Source: Psychrobacter sp. P11G3 | Lineage (GTDB): Bacteria > Pseudomonadota > Gammaproteobacteria > Pseudomonadales > Moraxellaceae | Reading direction: 5' to 3' | Assembly: GCF_001435845.1 (NCBI RefSeq) | Contig: NZ_CM003599.1 | Span: 1-5,621, forward strand | Length of the DNA: 5,621 nt | Shown here: piece by piece, positions 1-4,893 of the stretch | Numbering within the stretch: position 1 is the first letter of the stretch | Layout of the letters: each line of letters opens with the position of its first letter | The notes under the pieces: model-generated | Told to the model about the DNA's origin: nothing | The model's input: the letters and a program-made list of their open reading frames with translations, nothing else | Database searches by the model: none | Translations under genes and position numbers: made by a program

Positions 1-15
1 CTGTTAAATTAACAG
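1..15. repeat. Short perfect inverted repeat at left edge
   Basis: CTGTTA and TAACAG are perfect 6-bp arms around a 3-bp spacer. The repeat lies at the left edge of the origin region, upstream of the DnaA box. It is too short to assign a role. If the plasmid is circular, it would sit between the accessory gene's upstream region and the origin. Confidence 0.35.
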
Positions 16-94
16 TTAAAATCGATGCTACTACCTGATTGAAGTTGCTCAAAAGAAGAATATTTTCTAGCTTTTTCTTTTATTTTTTTAGTAG

Positions 95-103
95 TTATCA
101 ACA
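95..103 (+). promoter_or_regulatory. Putative DnaA box
   Basis: TTATCAACA differs at one position from the DnaA box consensus TTATCCACA. It lies just after a pyrimidine-rich run (about 69-90) and 8 bp before the A+T-rich repeats, the arrangement expected of an iteron-type theta origin in which host DnaA helps Rep open the DNA. A single 9-mer can occur by chance; its position is what makes it credible. Confidence 0.55.
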
Positions 104-111
104 ACAAAAAT

Positions 112-149
112 TGCTTTTAATGCTTTTAAATGCTTTTAAATGCTTTTAA
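112..149 (+). repeat. A+T-rich 9/10-mer tandem repeats, likely DNA unwinding element
   Basis: Four head-to-tail copies of TGCTTTTAA occur at 112-120, 121-130, 131-140 and 141-149, the middle two with an extra A. The spacing of about 10 bp places the copies on the same face of the helix. A+T-rich tandem repeats between a DnaA box and the iterons are the usual melting region of theta plasmids. The role is inferred from position and composition. Confidence 0.7.
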
Positions 150-154
150 GCCCT

Positions 155-183
155 CTGTATGCCTTGGTAACAAAGGGATACAG
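155..183. repeat. 11-bp inverted repeat between unwinding repeats and iterons
   Basis: CTGTATGCCTT (155-165) and AAGGGATACAG (173-183) are complementary at 10 of 11 positions around a 7-bp spacer. The element sits exactly between the A+T-rich repeats and the first iteron. It could be a protein-binding site or a cruciform or stem-loop in the origin, but its sequence is unrelated to the iterons, so a function cannot be named. Confidence 0.5.
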
Positions 184-186
184 CCT

Positions 187-274
187 CCATTCGAATACGT
201 TTACTTACCCATTCGAATACGTTTACTTACCCATTCGAATACGTTTACTTACCCATTCGAATACGTTTACTTAC
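187..274 (+). repeat. Four perfect 22-bp iterons (Rep binding sites, oriV)
   Basis: Four identical directly repeated 22-bp units are at 187-208, 209-230, 231-252 and 253-274, with no spacer. Each begins CCATTCGAATACG and ends TTTACTTAC, and contains the 8-bp palindrome ATTCGAAT. A spacing of 22 bp is about two helical turns, so Rep monomers would bind on one face. A degraded fifth copy (CTTTTGAATAC, 275-285) follows and leads into the rep promoter. Such arrays directly upstream of a Rep_3 gene both nucleate replication and set copy number. Confidence 0.93.
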
Positions 275-276
275 CT

Positions 277-332
277 TTTGAATACTTGAATAAAATTGTA
301 TTTAAATATACAATTAAATATAAGTATTCAAA
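277..332. promoter_or_regulatory. Concentric inverted repeats over the rep promoter, likely Rep operator
   Basis: Two perfect inverted repeats share one centre (between 304 and 305). The outer arms are TTTGAATACTT (277-287) and AAGTATTCAAA (322-332). The inner arms are ATTGTAT (295-301) and ATACAAT (308-314). The outer arms contain GAATAC, the iteron core, so they resemble two half-iterons facing each other. In several iteron plasmids (pPS10, pSC101), Rep dimers bind an iteron-related inverted repeat to repress rep. The same role is inferred here. Confidence 0.6.
286..314 (+). promoter_or_regulatory. Putative rep promoter
   Basis: A -35 element TTGAAT (286-291) and a -10 element TACAAT (309-314) are separated by 17 bp. 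The -10 coincides with the right arm of the inner inverted repeat and the -35 abuts the left outer arm, so a protein bound to the repeats would block RNA polymerase. Transcription would begin about 20-25 bp before the rep start codon, giving a short leader. Confidence 0.6.
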
Positions 333-345
333 TATGGAAGTTGTT

Positions 346-1308
346 ATGGCTAAATCTAACCTAGTAGTAAAAACCAATTATTTAAATACCGTATTACAGA
401 ATCTAAAACTATCAGAAATACGCATTGTACAGTTAGCGGTTGTAGATGCTAGAGAAACTGGTACGGGATTAAGTGCAGATATACCGCTGCGTATTGATGC
501 TAAAAGATACGCTGAAGTTTTTAATACCACTCGTCAAAACGGTTATCTAATGATGAAAGACGCTGAAGATACGTTGTTTAACAGACGTTTTAGCTATCTT
601 GATGATGAAGGCAAACTGATTAAATCTCGCTGGTTATCCCAAGTTAGATATTTAGACGACGAAGGAGCGATTGAGGTTGTATTTACTCCAGCTGTAGTAA
701 AAGGTATTACTCGGATTGATGGAGCTGAAGAGTTTTTTACCAAATACTTACTAGAACAAACGGCTGCAATGGATAGTAATTATTCAGTAAGGCTCTATGA
801 GCTGTTAGTTCAATGGAAGCAAGCCAAAAAAACACCTGTATTTGAATTGGAGAAATTTAGAGGGCAGTTAGGGCTAGATTTTGATGAATATCAAACTATG
901 AGCAACTTTAAAAAGAGGGTTTTAAACCTTGCTGTTGAAGAGATAAACGAAAAATCAGACCTCAATATTAGTTACACCCAAAAGAAGAAAGGTCGCAAGA
1001 TTATAGGCTTTAGTTTTATCGTTTTAGAGAAGACAAAAACAAAAGAAATCAGTGTTGAGCAGGACTCTGCCAATGGCGATATGTTCACTATTGATGGATT
1101 GTCAGATAAGCAGCTGAAGCGGATTGTTCTTCATAAGGAGTTTATAAGCACTTATGCTGGTCTAGCTACTGGTGCTATTGGGCGTGACTGGAAGTTATTT
1201 ACTGAATTTATGGTGAATGAGATTAAGAAAGAGCCTAACAAGTTCAGCAAGAAAAAACCCATTAGGGAATATTTGAACGGTAAAGATGACGACTACCAGT
1301 ATTATTAA
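346..1308 (+). CDS. repB: Rep_3 (RepB-like) plasmid replication initiator, 320 aa
   Basis: This is the plasmid's replication initiator, which binds the upstream iterons and recruits host replication proteins. It shows the two winged-helix layout of the Rep_3 family. WH1 is about residues 5-130, with the conserved helix LKLSEIRIVQLAVVDAR at 20-36. WH2 is about 140-226, with YSVRLYELLVQWK at 146-158, then MSNFKKRVLNLAVEEIN (185-201) and KKGRKIIGFSF (214-224), the DNA-recognition part. The C-terminal 90 residues are Lys-rich and less conserved. The start at 346 is chosen because GGAAG (336-340) lies 5 nt upstream and the protein then has the normal family length. The frame is open back to 130, but that extension only translates the iterons. 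An alternative ATG is at 334. The gene is probably autoregulated through the inverted repeats at its promoter. Confidence 0.93.
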   Translation: MAKSNLVVKTNYLNTVLQNLKLSEIRIVQLAVVDARETGTGLSADIPLRIDAKRYAEVFNTTRQNGYLMMKDAEDTLFNRRFSYLDDEGKLIKSRWLSQVRYLDDEGAIEVVFTPAVVKGITRIDGAEEFFTKYLLEQTAAMDSNYSVRLYELLVQWKQAKKTPVFELEKFRGQLGLDFDEYQTMSNFKKRVLNLAVEEINEKSDLNISYTQKKKGRKIIGFSFIVLEKTKTKEISVEQDSANGDMFTIDGLSDKQLKRIVLHKEFISTYAGLATGAIGRDWKLFTEFMVNEIKKEPNKFSKKKPIREYLNGKDDDYQYY

Positions 1309-1323
1309 TAGGGATGAAGCAAT

Positions 1324-2019
1324 ATGGATAGGTTAAATCAGATAGTAATCTCTAGCCAAAATATAGCTGATATTATTGGTGTCGAACACTCGAAAATTCA
1401 GAAAATTATTGAAGCTCAAGTATCAATTGGAGATATAAAAACACCAGCGTCACAGATTTATAGCACTAAAAATATCTTTGGCATAAAAACAGATATAAAA
1501 GTTTATCTATTTTCAGGTGAAGAGGGTATGAGTGACAGTTTAACTGTAGCTTGTAGAGCTAATTTCGGTTCTCAAGACATACTTAAGTCCCATTGGCTAA
1601 CAATAGCTGAACACTTGGATTTTGAGGTATTCAAATGCCAATATATTGGTGATTATGATTTGATTGACTTAGTAAATGGTGGGTTTGCAAGTGACTCCCA
1701 AATATGGGAGTTTGTGGCAAAAGCGATAAGAGCCACTGATACACTATACAATCAAGCATTAGTAATGATTAACAACTATGATGATGCTGAAAACGATGAT
1801 GATATTATCTGCGCTGAAGCTAAACAGTTGATCAATGAAGCTATAGGCCATGTAGAAACGGCTAAGAAAATTGTCAAAAAATATAATATCGAGGGTACAA
1901 ACTACACATTAAATGGTCAAATTGTCATGCTGTCACACATTAAAGCTTATGTTATTGATAGGTTGGTACAAGACCGAGTAAATGGCGTGAAAAGTCTGAC
2001 AACAAACTATATTTTATAG
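1324..2019 (+). CDS. Rep-linked protein of unknown function with possible Rha-like DNA-binding N-terminus, 231 aa
   Basis: The function is not recognised with confidence. Residues about 7-32 (VISSQNIADIIGVEHSKIQK and following) resemble the start of Rha-type phage regulatory proteins, where a Ser-x-x-Ile-Ala helix followed by Gly-x-x-His forms a helix-turn-helix-like unit. Residues 45-115 are predicted mixed strand and helix. An acidic stretch (YDDAENDDDII, 152-162) leads into a helical C-terminus rich in Lys and Ala. There are no membrane segments or signal peptide. The ATG is preceded by AGGGATG at 1310-1316 with suitable spacing, and the gene begins 15 bp after rep with no promoter apparent between them, so the two are probably co-transcribed. 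Small Moraxellaceae plasmids often carry a DNA-binding accessory gene just after repB; a role in replication control or partition is a guess. Base composition is as A+T-rich as rep. Confidence 0.8.
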   Translation: MDRLNQIVISSQNIADIIGVEHSKIQKIIEAQVSIGDIKTPASQIYSTKNIFGIKTDIKVYLFSGEEGMSDSLTVACRANFGSQDILKSHWLTIAEHLDFEVFKCQYIGDYDLIDLVNGGFASDSQIWEFVAKAIRATDTLYNQALVMINNYDDAENDDDIICAEAKQLINEAIGHVETAKKIVKKYNIEGTNYTLNGQIVMLSHIKAYVIDRLVQDRVNGVKSLTTNYIL

Positions 2020-2071
2020 AAAAACAACAAGATAGAGGGCTTTGAGATAGAGATGGTAAGAATTAAGGTTG

Positions 2072-2119
2072 AGAGGTAGCCAAGATCAGGCGGTCTTTTC
2101 GCCTGTCCTGGCTACCTCT
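2072..2119. terminator. Large stem-loop between convergent genes, terminator-like
   Basis: AGAGGTAGCCA (2072-2082) pairs perfectly with TGGCTACCTCT (2109-2119). Inside it CAGGCG (2087-2092) pairs with CGCCTG (2100-2105) around a 7-nt loop, leaving a small 4/3-nt internal bulge. It sits between the rep operon and the convergent relaxase gene, where a bidirectional terminator is expected. No T-run follows on either strand, so it may instead be a transcript-stabilising hairpin or a protein site. The rest of 2020-2143 holds nothing else recognised. Confidence 0.55.
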
Positions 2120-2143
2120 AACCCAACAACCGAAGGGCGTTAG

Positions 2144-3880
2144 CTACCTGTTCATGCCCCTATCTTGGTCTAGGCTCTTGTCAGTCTTTCTGGCTTCATA
2201 TTCCTGTTGTACGTTGTAGCTGCTGCCATTGTTCTCAAGGTTATATGATTTTCCTTGCTCAACACTTGATAAAGCAGGGTGATAAACAGTTCCGTCTCTT
2301 GTCTGCTGAACTATGCCATTTTCATCAGCTCGCAATATCTTACCGCTATACGTTTTGCCTTGTTGGGCGTGGAAGTCTGCCCCATGCTCTTTTGCTTTGT
2401 CGTCTTTTTTCGCCCTGTTTAACTCTTGTAGTATCTCAATCGCCTGTTGTGCTTTGGCATGATATGACGGCTCATGTTTGGCTATGTGCTGCTTAGCTTG
2501 TTCTAAGTGTTCATCAGTTACGCCATTATCTTTTATGCTGTCATGCCTTGCTTTGATCGCATTAAACGCATTTAAGGCGTTTTGTTTGTCCTCTCGCCAT
2601 TTGTCTTTACCAAAAAATAACGGCTCGTTATCTCGCAACTTCTCAAACTTAGCCAGTGCAGGCTTACCCCTGTCCTGTAGTGTTTTTAGCTGACTGCTTA
2701 AAATAGCTTTGGCTGTTGTTTCGACTTTTTCTGCATACTCCAAGTATATCTTGCGGTTCTCTCTGAACACATCAGGCGATGGCTCGGTAACTGCTGTTAC
2801 CTCGCTTTGTTTTTTGATTTGTTGAGGTGTTGGAGCAACTGTTCTATCTAGTTTTGCACTAGATTTTTTGGTTTCTAGTTGGCGTTGATGTTCAGCAATT
2901 GCTCTATTCGCTCGGTCAATAGCTCGTTCTGCTTCTTCTGTTTGCCGCTGAGCGTCAGCAATGACTTGATTTGCAAAGTCTGTGTTTTGATCTGTTCGTG
3001 CTGTGTTTTTAGCTGTGAACTCAACATATTCAATTGTTCGGTCAATTGCTTCTCTAACTCTGTCATTGCTTTGTTCTCGCTGCTCTTTTAAGTCTTTTAT
3101 GCTCTTATCAAGCTCCGCTACTTGGTTCAGCGTTTGGTTAAAATCCCTAACCATGCGATTGTAATCGCCTTTATCGGTGGCGATCCCTTTGCGCTCCATC
3201 GCTGACGCTTCCCAACCTAGCTTTTGCGTGGGTAGTTGCTCTAAACCTCTGTCTTTATGGCTTCTGTGGTCAATTCGAGCATCAACCTTGGCTTCTTTGA
3301 GGTGTTTATTGGTCAAATCAGCCCATTGCTTGCGGATCAGCTTCAGTTCGTCCCTAGCACTTGGTAAATCACGCTCTTTAAGCTGGGTATTGCTCATTTC
3401 TAGCTGTGATTTGCTAGTTAAGGCGACTCTGCCACTCTCTAAGCGTTCCAGCTTGCGTGTGGTCAGCATGATATGGGCGTGATGGTTACGGTTGTCGCCC
3501 TGTGAATCAGGTGTATGTACTGCTACATCAACGGCAATACCGTATTGATTGGCTAAGTCCTTGGCGAACTCATTAACCAACATAATGCGCCCACGCCCTG
3601 ATAGTTCATGGGGCAGATTAACGACAATCTCTCTAGCCGTTCTGCTGTTCTTTCTTGTTTCGGTGGCTTCCGCTAAGTTCCAAAGGTCGTTACGCTTAAT
3701 TTCTAAATCGTTTGGTGTATGAAGTCGGGTAGATACTACACCGCTTCTTTTGGTGTAGTCGTGTTCTTTGCCTGTACGTTCATCTTTGATAGCAATACCG
3801 GCACGATAAGCAATAGACGCAGTGGCGGTTCTTCCGCTACTGCGTGATACTGGCTTAGTCGATAAGTGGTAAATAGCCAT
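2144..3880 (-). CDS. mobA: MobA/MobL-family (MobQ) relaxase, 578 aa
   Basis: This relaxase nicks oriT through a tyrosine transesterification and leads the transferred strand into the recipient. The N-terminus MAIYHLSTKPVSRSSG matches the MobA/MobL domain (about 1-225). The candidate catalytic Tyr25 occupies the same position as in RSF1010 MobA. Motif II is REIVVNLPHEL (83-93, Glu84). The metal-binding motif includes His122 and NHHAHIML (132-139, His134 and His136). ARIDHRS (201-207) is a further family signature. Residues about 245-340 are a charged coiled coil. The C-terminus (about 505-560) resembles the KfrB module. There is no RSF1010-type primase domain. The gene starts 3 bp after the 82-aa gene's stop with no strong Shine-Dalgarno, suggesting translational coupling. 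Its G+C looks clearly higher than that of rep. A small ORF lies inside it in the +1 frame. Confidence 0.95.
   Translation of the reverse strand: MAIYHLSTKPVSRSSGRTATASIAYRAGIAIKDERTGKEHDYTKRSGVVSTRLHTPNDLEIKRNDLWNLAEATETRKNSRTAREIVVNLPHELSGRGRIMLVNEFAKDLANQYGIAVDVAVHTPDSQGDNRNHHAHIMLTTRKLERLESGRVALTSKSQLEMSNTQLKERDLPSARDELKLIRKQWADLTNKHLKEAKVDARIDHRSHKDRGLEQLPTQKLGWEASAMERKGIATDKGDYNRMVRDFNQTLNQVAELDKSIKDLKEQREQSNDRVREAIDRTIEYVEFTAKNTARTDQNTDFANQVIADAQRQTEEAERAIDRANRAIAEHQRQLETKKSSAKLDRTVAPTPQQIKKQSEVTAVTEPSPDVFRENRKIYLEYAEKVETTAKAILSSQLKTLQDRGKPALAKFEKLRDNEPLFFGKDKWREDKQNALNAFNAIKARHDSIKDNGVTDEHLEQAKQHIAKHEPSYHAKAQQAIEILQELNRAKKDDKAKEHGADFHAQQGKTYSGKILRADENGIVQQTRDGTVYHPALSSVEQGKSYNLENNGSSYNVQQEYEARKTDKSLDQDRGMNR
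2875..3066 (-). CDS. Nested MbeD/MobD-like mobilization protein, 63 aa
   Basis: This short ORF lies wholly within the relaxase gene, on the same strand but in the +1 frame, covering relaxase codons 272-335. Its N-terminus MTELEKQLTEQL closely resembles ColE1 MbeD and related MobD proteins, which begin MTELEKQL and are also encoded inside the relaxase gene (mbeA) in another frame. The rest is a Gln/Lys/Leu-rich coiled coil, as in that family; ColE1 MbeD is slightly longer, about 78 aa. MbeD-type proteins assist mobilization and have been linked to entry exclusion. A weak Shine-Dalgarno GAGAA (3074-3078) lies 7 nt before the ATG. The chief doubt is that the overlapping relaxase frame is itself coiled coil, which biases the second frame towards polar residues. 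The family likeness is from memory, not a search. Confidence 0.65.
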   Translation of the reverse strand: MTELEKQLTEQLNMLSSQLKTQHEQIKTQTLQIKSLLTLSGKQKKQNELLTERIEQLLNINAN

Positions 3881-3883
3881 AAG

Positions 3884-4132
3884 TTATCTTATGAGCACCG
3901 CTTTAGTTTCTTTTCTTAGTAAATTCCAGATTTCGTTAGCAGCTTCAGCATCTAGACCATAGTAGCTATTATGGAAATTACCTAAGGTACTAACACTAAG
4001 TCTATATTCGCCTTCTACTCTATTTTCTTCAATATCTTCTTCTTCTGGCAGTGGTATATCATTCTTCTTCATAGAGAAAGAAACCACATTAGATAGATTA
4101 AGGAATTCGTTATCTAGTTCTACAAAGTTCAT
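3884..4132 (-). CDS. Small protein of unknown function upstream of the relaxase, 82 aa
   Basis: The function is not recognised. The start at 4132 is chosen over an upstream ATG at 4165 because AGAAGGA lies 6 nt before it; the upstream start has no such site and would run into the oriT-proximal repeats. The protein begins MNFVELDNEFLNLSNVVSFS, has an acidic middle (EEEDIEENRVEGEYRLS, about 36-52) and ends in an amphipathic helix around LDAEAANEIWNLLRKE. The strand-strand-helix order with an Asn-x-x-Asn-Val-Val-Ser-Phe start recalls small beta-rich proteins that read out a sequence or surface, but no family can be named. It is the first gene of the leftward mobilization operon, 3 bp before mobA, so a role in relaxosome control or operon regulation is possible. 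Confidence 0.75.
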   Translation of the reverse strand: MNFVELDNEFLNLSNVVSFSMKKNDIPLPEEEDIEENRVEGEYRLSVSTLGNFHNSYYGLDAEAANEIWNLLRKETKAVLIR

Positions 4133-4163
4133 TTTAAATCCTTCTTTAATGTTTTTGGGGGTC

Positions 4164-4179
4164 AAGGGGGTATCCCCTT
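4164..4179. repeat. G/C-run palindrome flanking oriT
   Basis: AAGGGG (4164-4169) and CCCCTT (4174-4179) are perfect 6-bp arms around GTAT, with another GGGGG run at 4157-4161. In an otherwise A+T-rich intergenic region this is conspicuous. It lies next to the oriT inverted repeat and between it and the leftward gene's ribosome binding site, so it may be a relaxosome protein site or affect leftward transcription. The role is inferred from position. Confidence 0.5.
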
Positions 4180-4246
4180 TGCGAATTATGAAAACTATCT
4201 ATACTGTAACGAAGTGGAATGTTAGCATAGTTTTCGTAAGTTCGCA
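4180..4246. repeat. oriT inverted repeat with putative nick site
   Basis: The left arm is TGCGAA-TTAT-GAAAACTAT (4180-4198) and the right arm ATAGTTTTC-GTAAG-TTCGCA (4227-4246). Fifteen base pairs match in two perfect blocks (9 and 6 bp) interrupted by a 4/5-nt section. The right flank reads TAAGTTCGCATTTA, similar to the TAAGTGCGCCCTTA nick region of MobQ plasmids, which follows an inverted repeat in the same way. That predicts a nick near 4244/4245 on the plus strand. With that nick the mobC side would enter first and the relaxase gene last. The left flank, read on the minus strand (ATAATTCGCAAAGG), is a weaker alternative. Confidence 0.65.
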
Positions 4247-4315
4247 TTTATCCCAAAAAGACGGGAAAATGAAAAAAGCATTTACTCCTTTTAAAACGAA
4301 GAAAAGGATAAGAAA

Positions 4316-4537
4316 ATGGGCAATATAAATCTGAAGAAATTACAAGACTACAGAAATCTTACTGTGGGTGGCGATATAACCGTACATTTAACCCAAGACC
4401 AAAAAGCTATCATTTTAAAAACTTATGACTCCGGACTGAACTCATTAACTGATGTTGATGAGATGTTATTAAGTGCTGTGATCCGTCAGTTGAAGATAGC
4501 TATTAATCCAGAGGAAAAACTCAATGGCGAACATTAA
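4316..4537 (+). CDS. Small protein of unknown function upstream of mobC, 73 aa
   Basis: The function is not recognised. The ATG is preceded by AAGGA (4304-4308) at 7-nt spacing. The protein is short and mostly helical after a short N-terminal strand. Residues 18-31 (GGDITVHLTQDQKA) suggest a strand leading into a helix, and 46-64 (VDEMLLSAVIRQLKIAINP) form an amphipathic helix. It shows no membrane segment. It is the first gene of the rightward operon leaving oriT and overlaps mobC by 14 bp, a tight coupling that argues both are made together. The strand-helix-helix order would fit a small DNA-binding relaxosome accessory, but no ribbon-helix-helix signature is clear enough to call. Confidence 0.75.
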   Translation: MGNINLKKLQDYRNLTVGGDITVHLTQDQKAIILKTYDSGLNSLTDVDEMLLSAVIRQLKIAINPEEKLNGEH

Positions 4538-4802
4538 AACTCTTGAACAAAAACGTCAGGAAGCATTAGACAAAGCTAATCGTCTGCAAAAGCAAATTGA
4601 AAAGCAGCTAAACGGTCAAAAATTTGTGCTTGGCGGTATGCTTATGAAAATTGCTGAAGAAGATCCTAGCCGTATACCGCAAATTTTAGCTGACATTGAT
4701 AAATATGTGACTAGGAAGGCGGATATTAGCCGTTTAGAAAGCTTTAAAGTTGAAATAGGTAGTAAGGTAGCAGAAAACAACGATCAAGGCCATATGAGCT
4801 AA
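4524..4802 (+). CDS. mobC: MobC-like relaxosome accessory protein, 92 aa
   Basis: This is likely the accessory protein that helps the relaxase open oriT. Its length and layout match RSF1010 MobC (about 94 aa) and the related TraD family of Ti-type plasmids. It has an N-terminal Lys/Gln/Glu-rich coiled coil (about 5-30), then the signature GQKFVLGGMLMKIAEEDP (31-48), equivalent to RRKVLVGAMILAKV in RSF1010 MobC. A helix ending in Asp-Lys-Tyr-Val-Thr-Arg-Lys-Ala-Asp (63-71) corresponds to the Asp-x-Tyr-Leu-x-Arg-x-x-Asp segment. The family's basic Arg-Arg-Lys before the signature is reduced to Gln-Lys here. A strong Shine-Dalgarno GAGGAA (4511-4516) lies 7 nt before the ATG, inside the preceding gene. 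Divergent placement from mobA across oriT is as in RSF1010. Confidence 0.85.
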   Translation: MANIKTLEQKRQEALDKANRLQKQIEKQLNGQKFVLGGMLMKIAEEDPSRIPQILADIDKYVTRKADISRLESFKVEIGSKVAENNDQGHMS

Positions 4803-4820
4803 TATAAACCTATCTATGAC

Positions 4821-4858
4821 ACCAACTAAATATTTAGTAACGATAATTAGTTGGTTTT
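4821..4858 (+). terminator. Probable terminator of the mobC operon
   Basis: ACCAACTAA (4821-4829) and TTAGTTGGT (4847-4855) are perfect 9-bp arms, followed directly by TTT on the plus strand, 18 bp after the mobC stop. The stem is A+T-rich and the loop is 17 nt, so it is weaker than a classical terminator. A perfect 14-bp palindrome, ACTAAATATTTAGT (4825-4838), lies inside and offers an alternative fold. Convergent transcription from the accessory gene could use the same element. Confidence 0.55.
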
Positions 4859-4893
4859 AATACTTATGCAGAATTTAGGAGAGTCTCACTGTA

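Larger units (their letters stand above)
4133..4315. other. oriT: Probable origin of transfer (oriT) region
   Basis: This 183-bp non-coding stretch separates the leftward relaxase operon from the rightward mobC operon, the position of oriT in RSF1010-type plasmids. It holds a long imperfect inverted repeat (4180-4198 with 4227-4246), a MobQ-like nick motif on its right flank, and a G/C-run palindrome on its left flank. It must also contain the promoters for both operons. Weak -10-like sequences occur in the spacer (TATACT at 4200-4205 on the plus strand, TATAGA on the minus strand). Overlap of promoters with oriT would let the relaxosome repress its own genes, as in RSF1010. Confidence 0.75.

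Noticed and set aside
187..274. CRISPR-like array
   Set aside because: The 22-bp units are contiguous with no spacers and lie upstream of a Rep_3 gene, so they are iterons.
130..345. N-terminal extension of Rep from the ATG at 130
   Set aside because: It would translate the A+T-rich repeats and the iterons into a repetitive FEYVYLP-type peptide. The ATG at 346 has a proper ribosome binding site and gives normal Rep_3 length.
2072..2119. Xer recombination (pdif/cer-like) site
   Set aside because: The arms do not resemble the XerC/XerD half-sites known from Acinetobacter pdif modules, and the spacer is too long.
2245..2693. Two plus-strand ORFs (2245-2496 and 2478-2693) opposite the relaxase
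   Set aside because: They are antisense shadows of the relaxase frame, rich in Cys, Leu and Ser, with no family likeness.
2879..3091. Plus-strand 70-aa ORF opposite the nested MbeD-like frame
   Set aside because: Cys/Ser/Phe-rich composition is what the complement of a Gln/Lys/Glu coiled coil gives; no ribosome binding site or family match was seen.
3177..3482. Plus-strand 101-aa ORF opposite the relaxase N-terminal half
   Set aside because: It is a Ser/Leu-rich antisense shadow of the conserved relaxase domain.
4133..4165. Upstream start at 4165 for the 82-aa gene
   Set aside because: There is no ribosome binding site before it, while AGAAGGA is ideally placed for the ATG at 4132.
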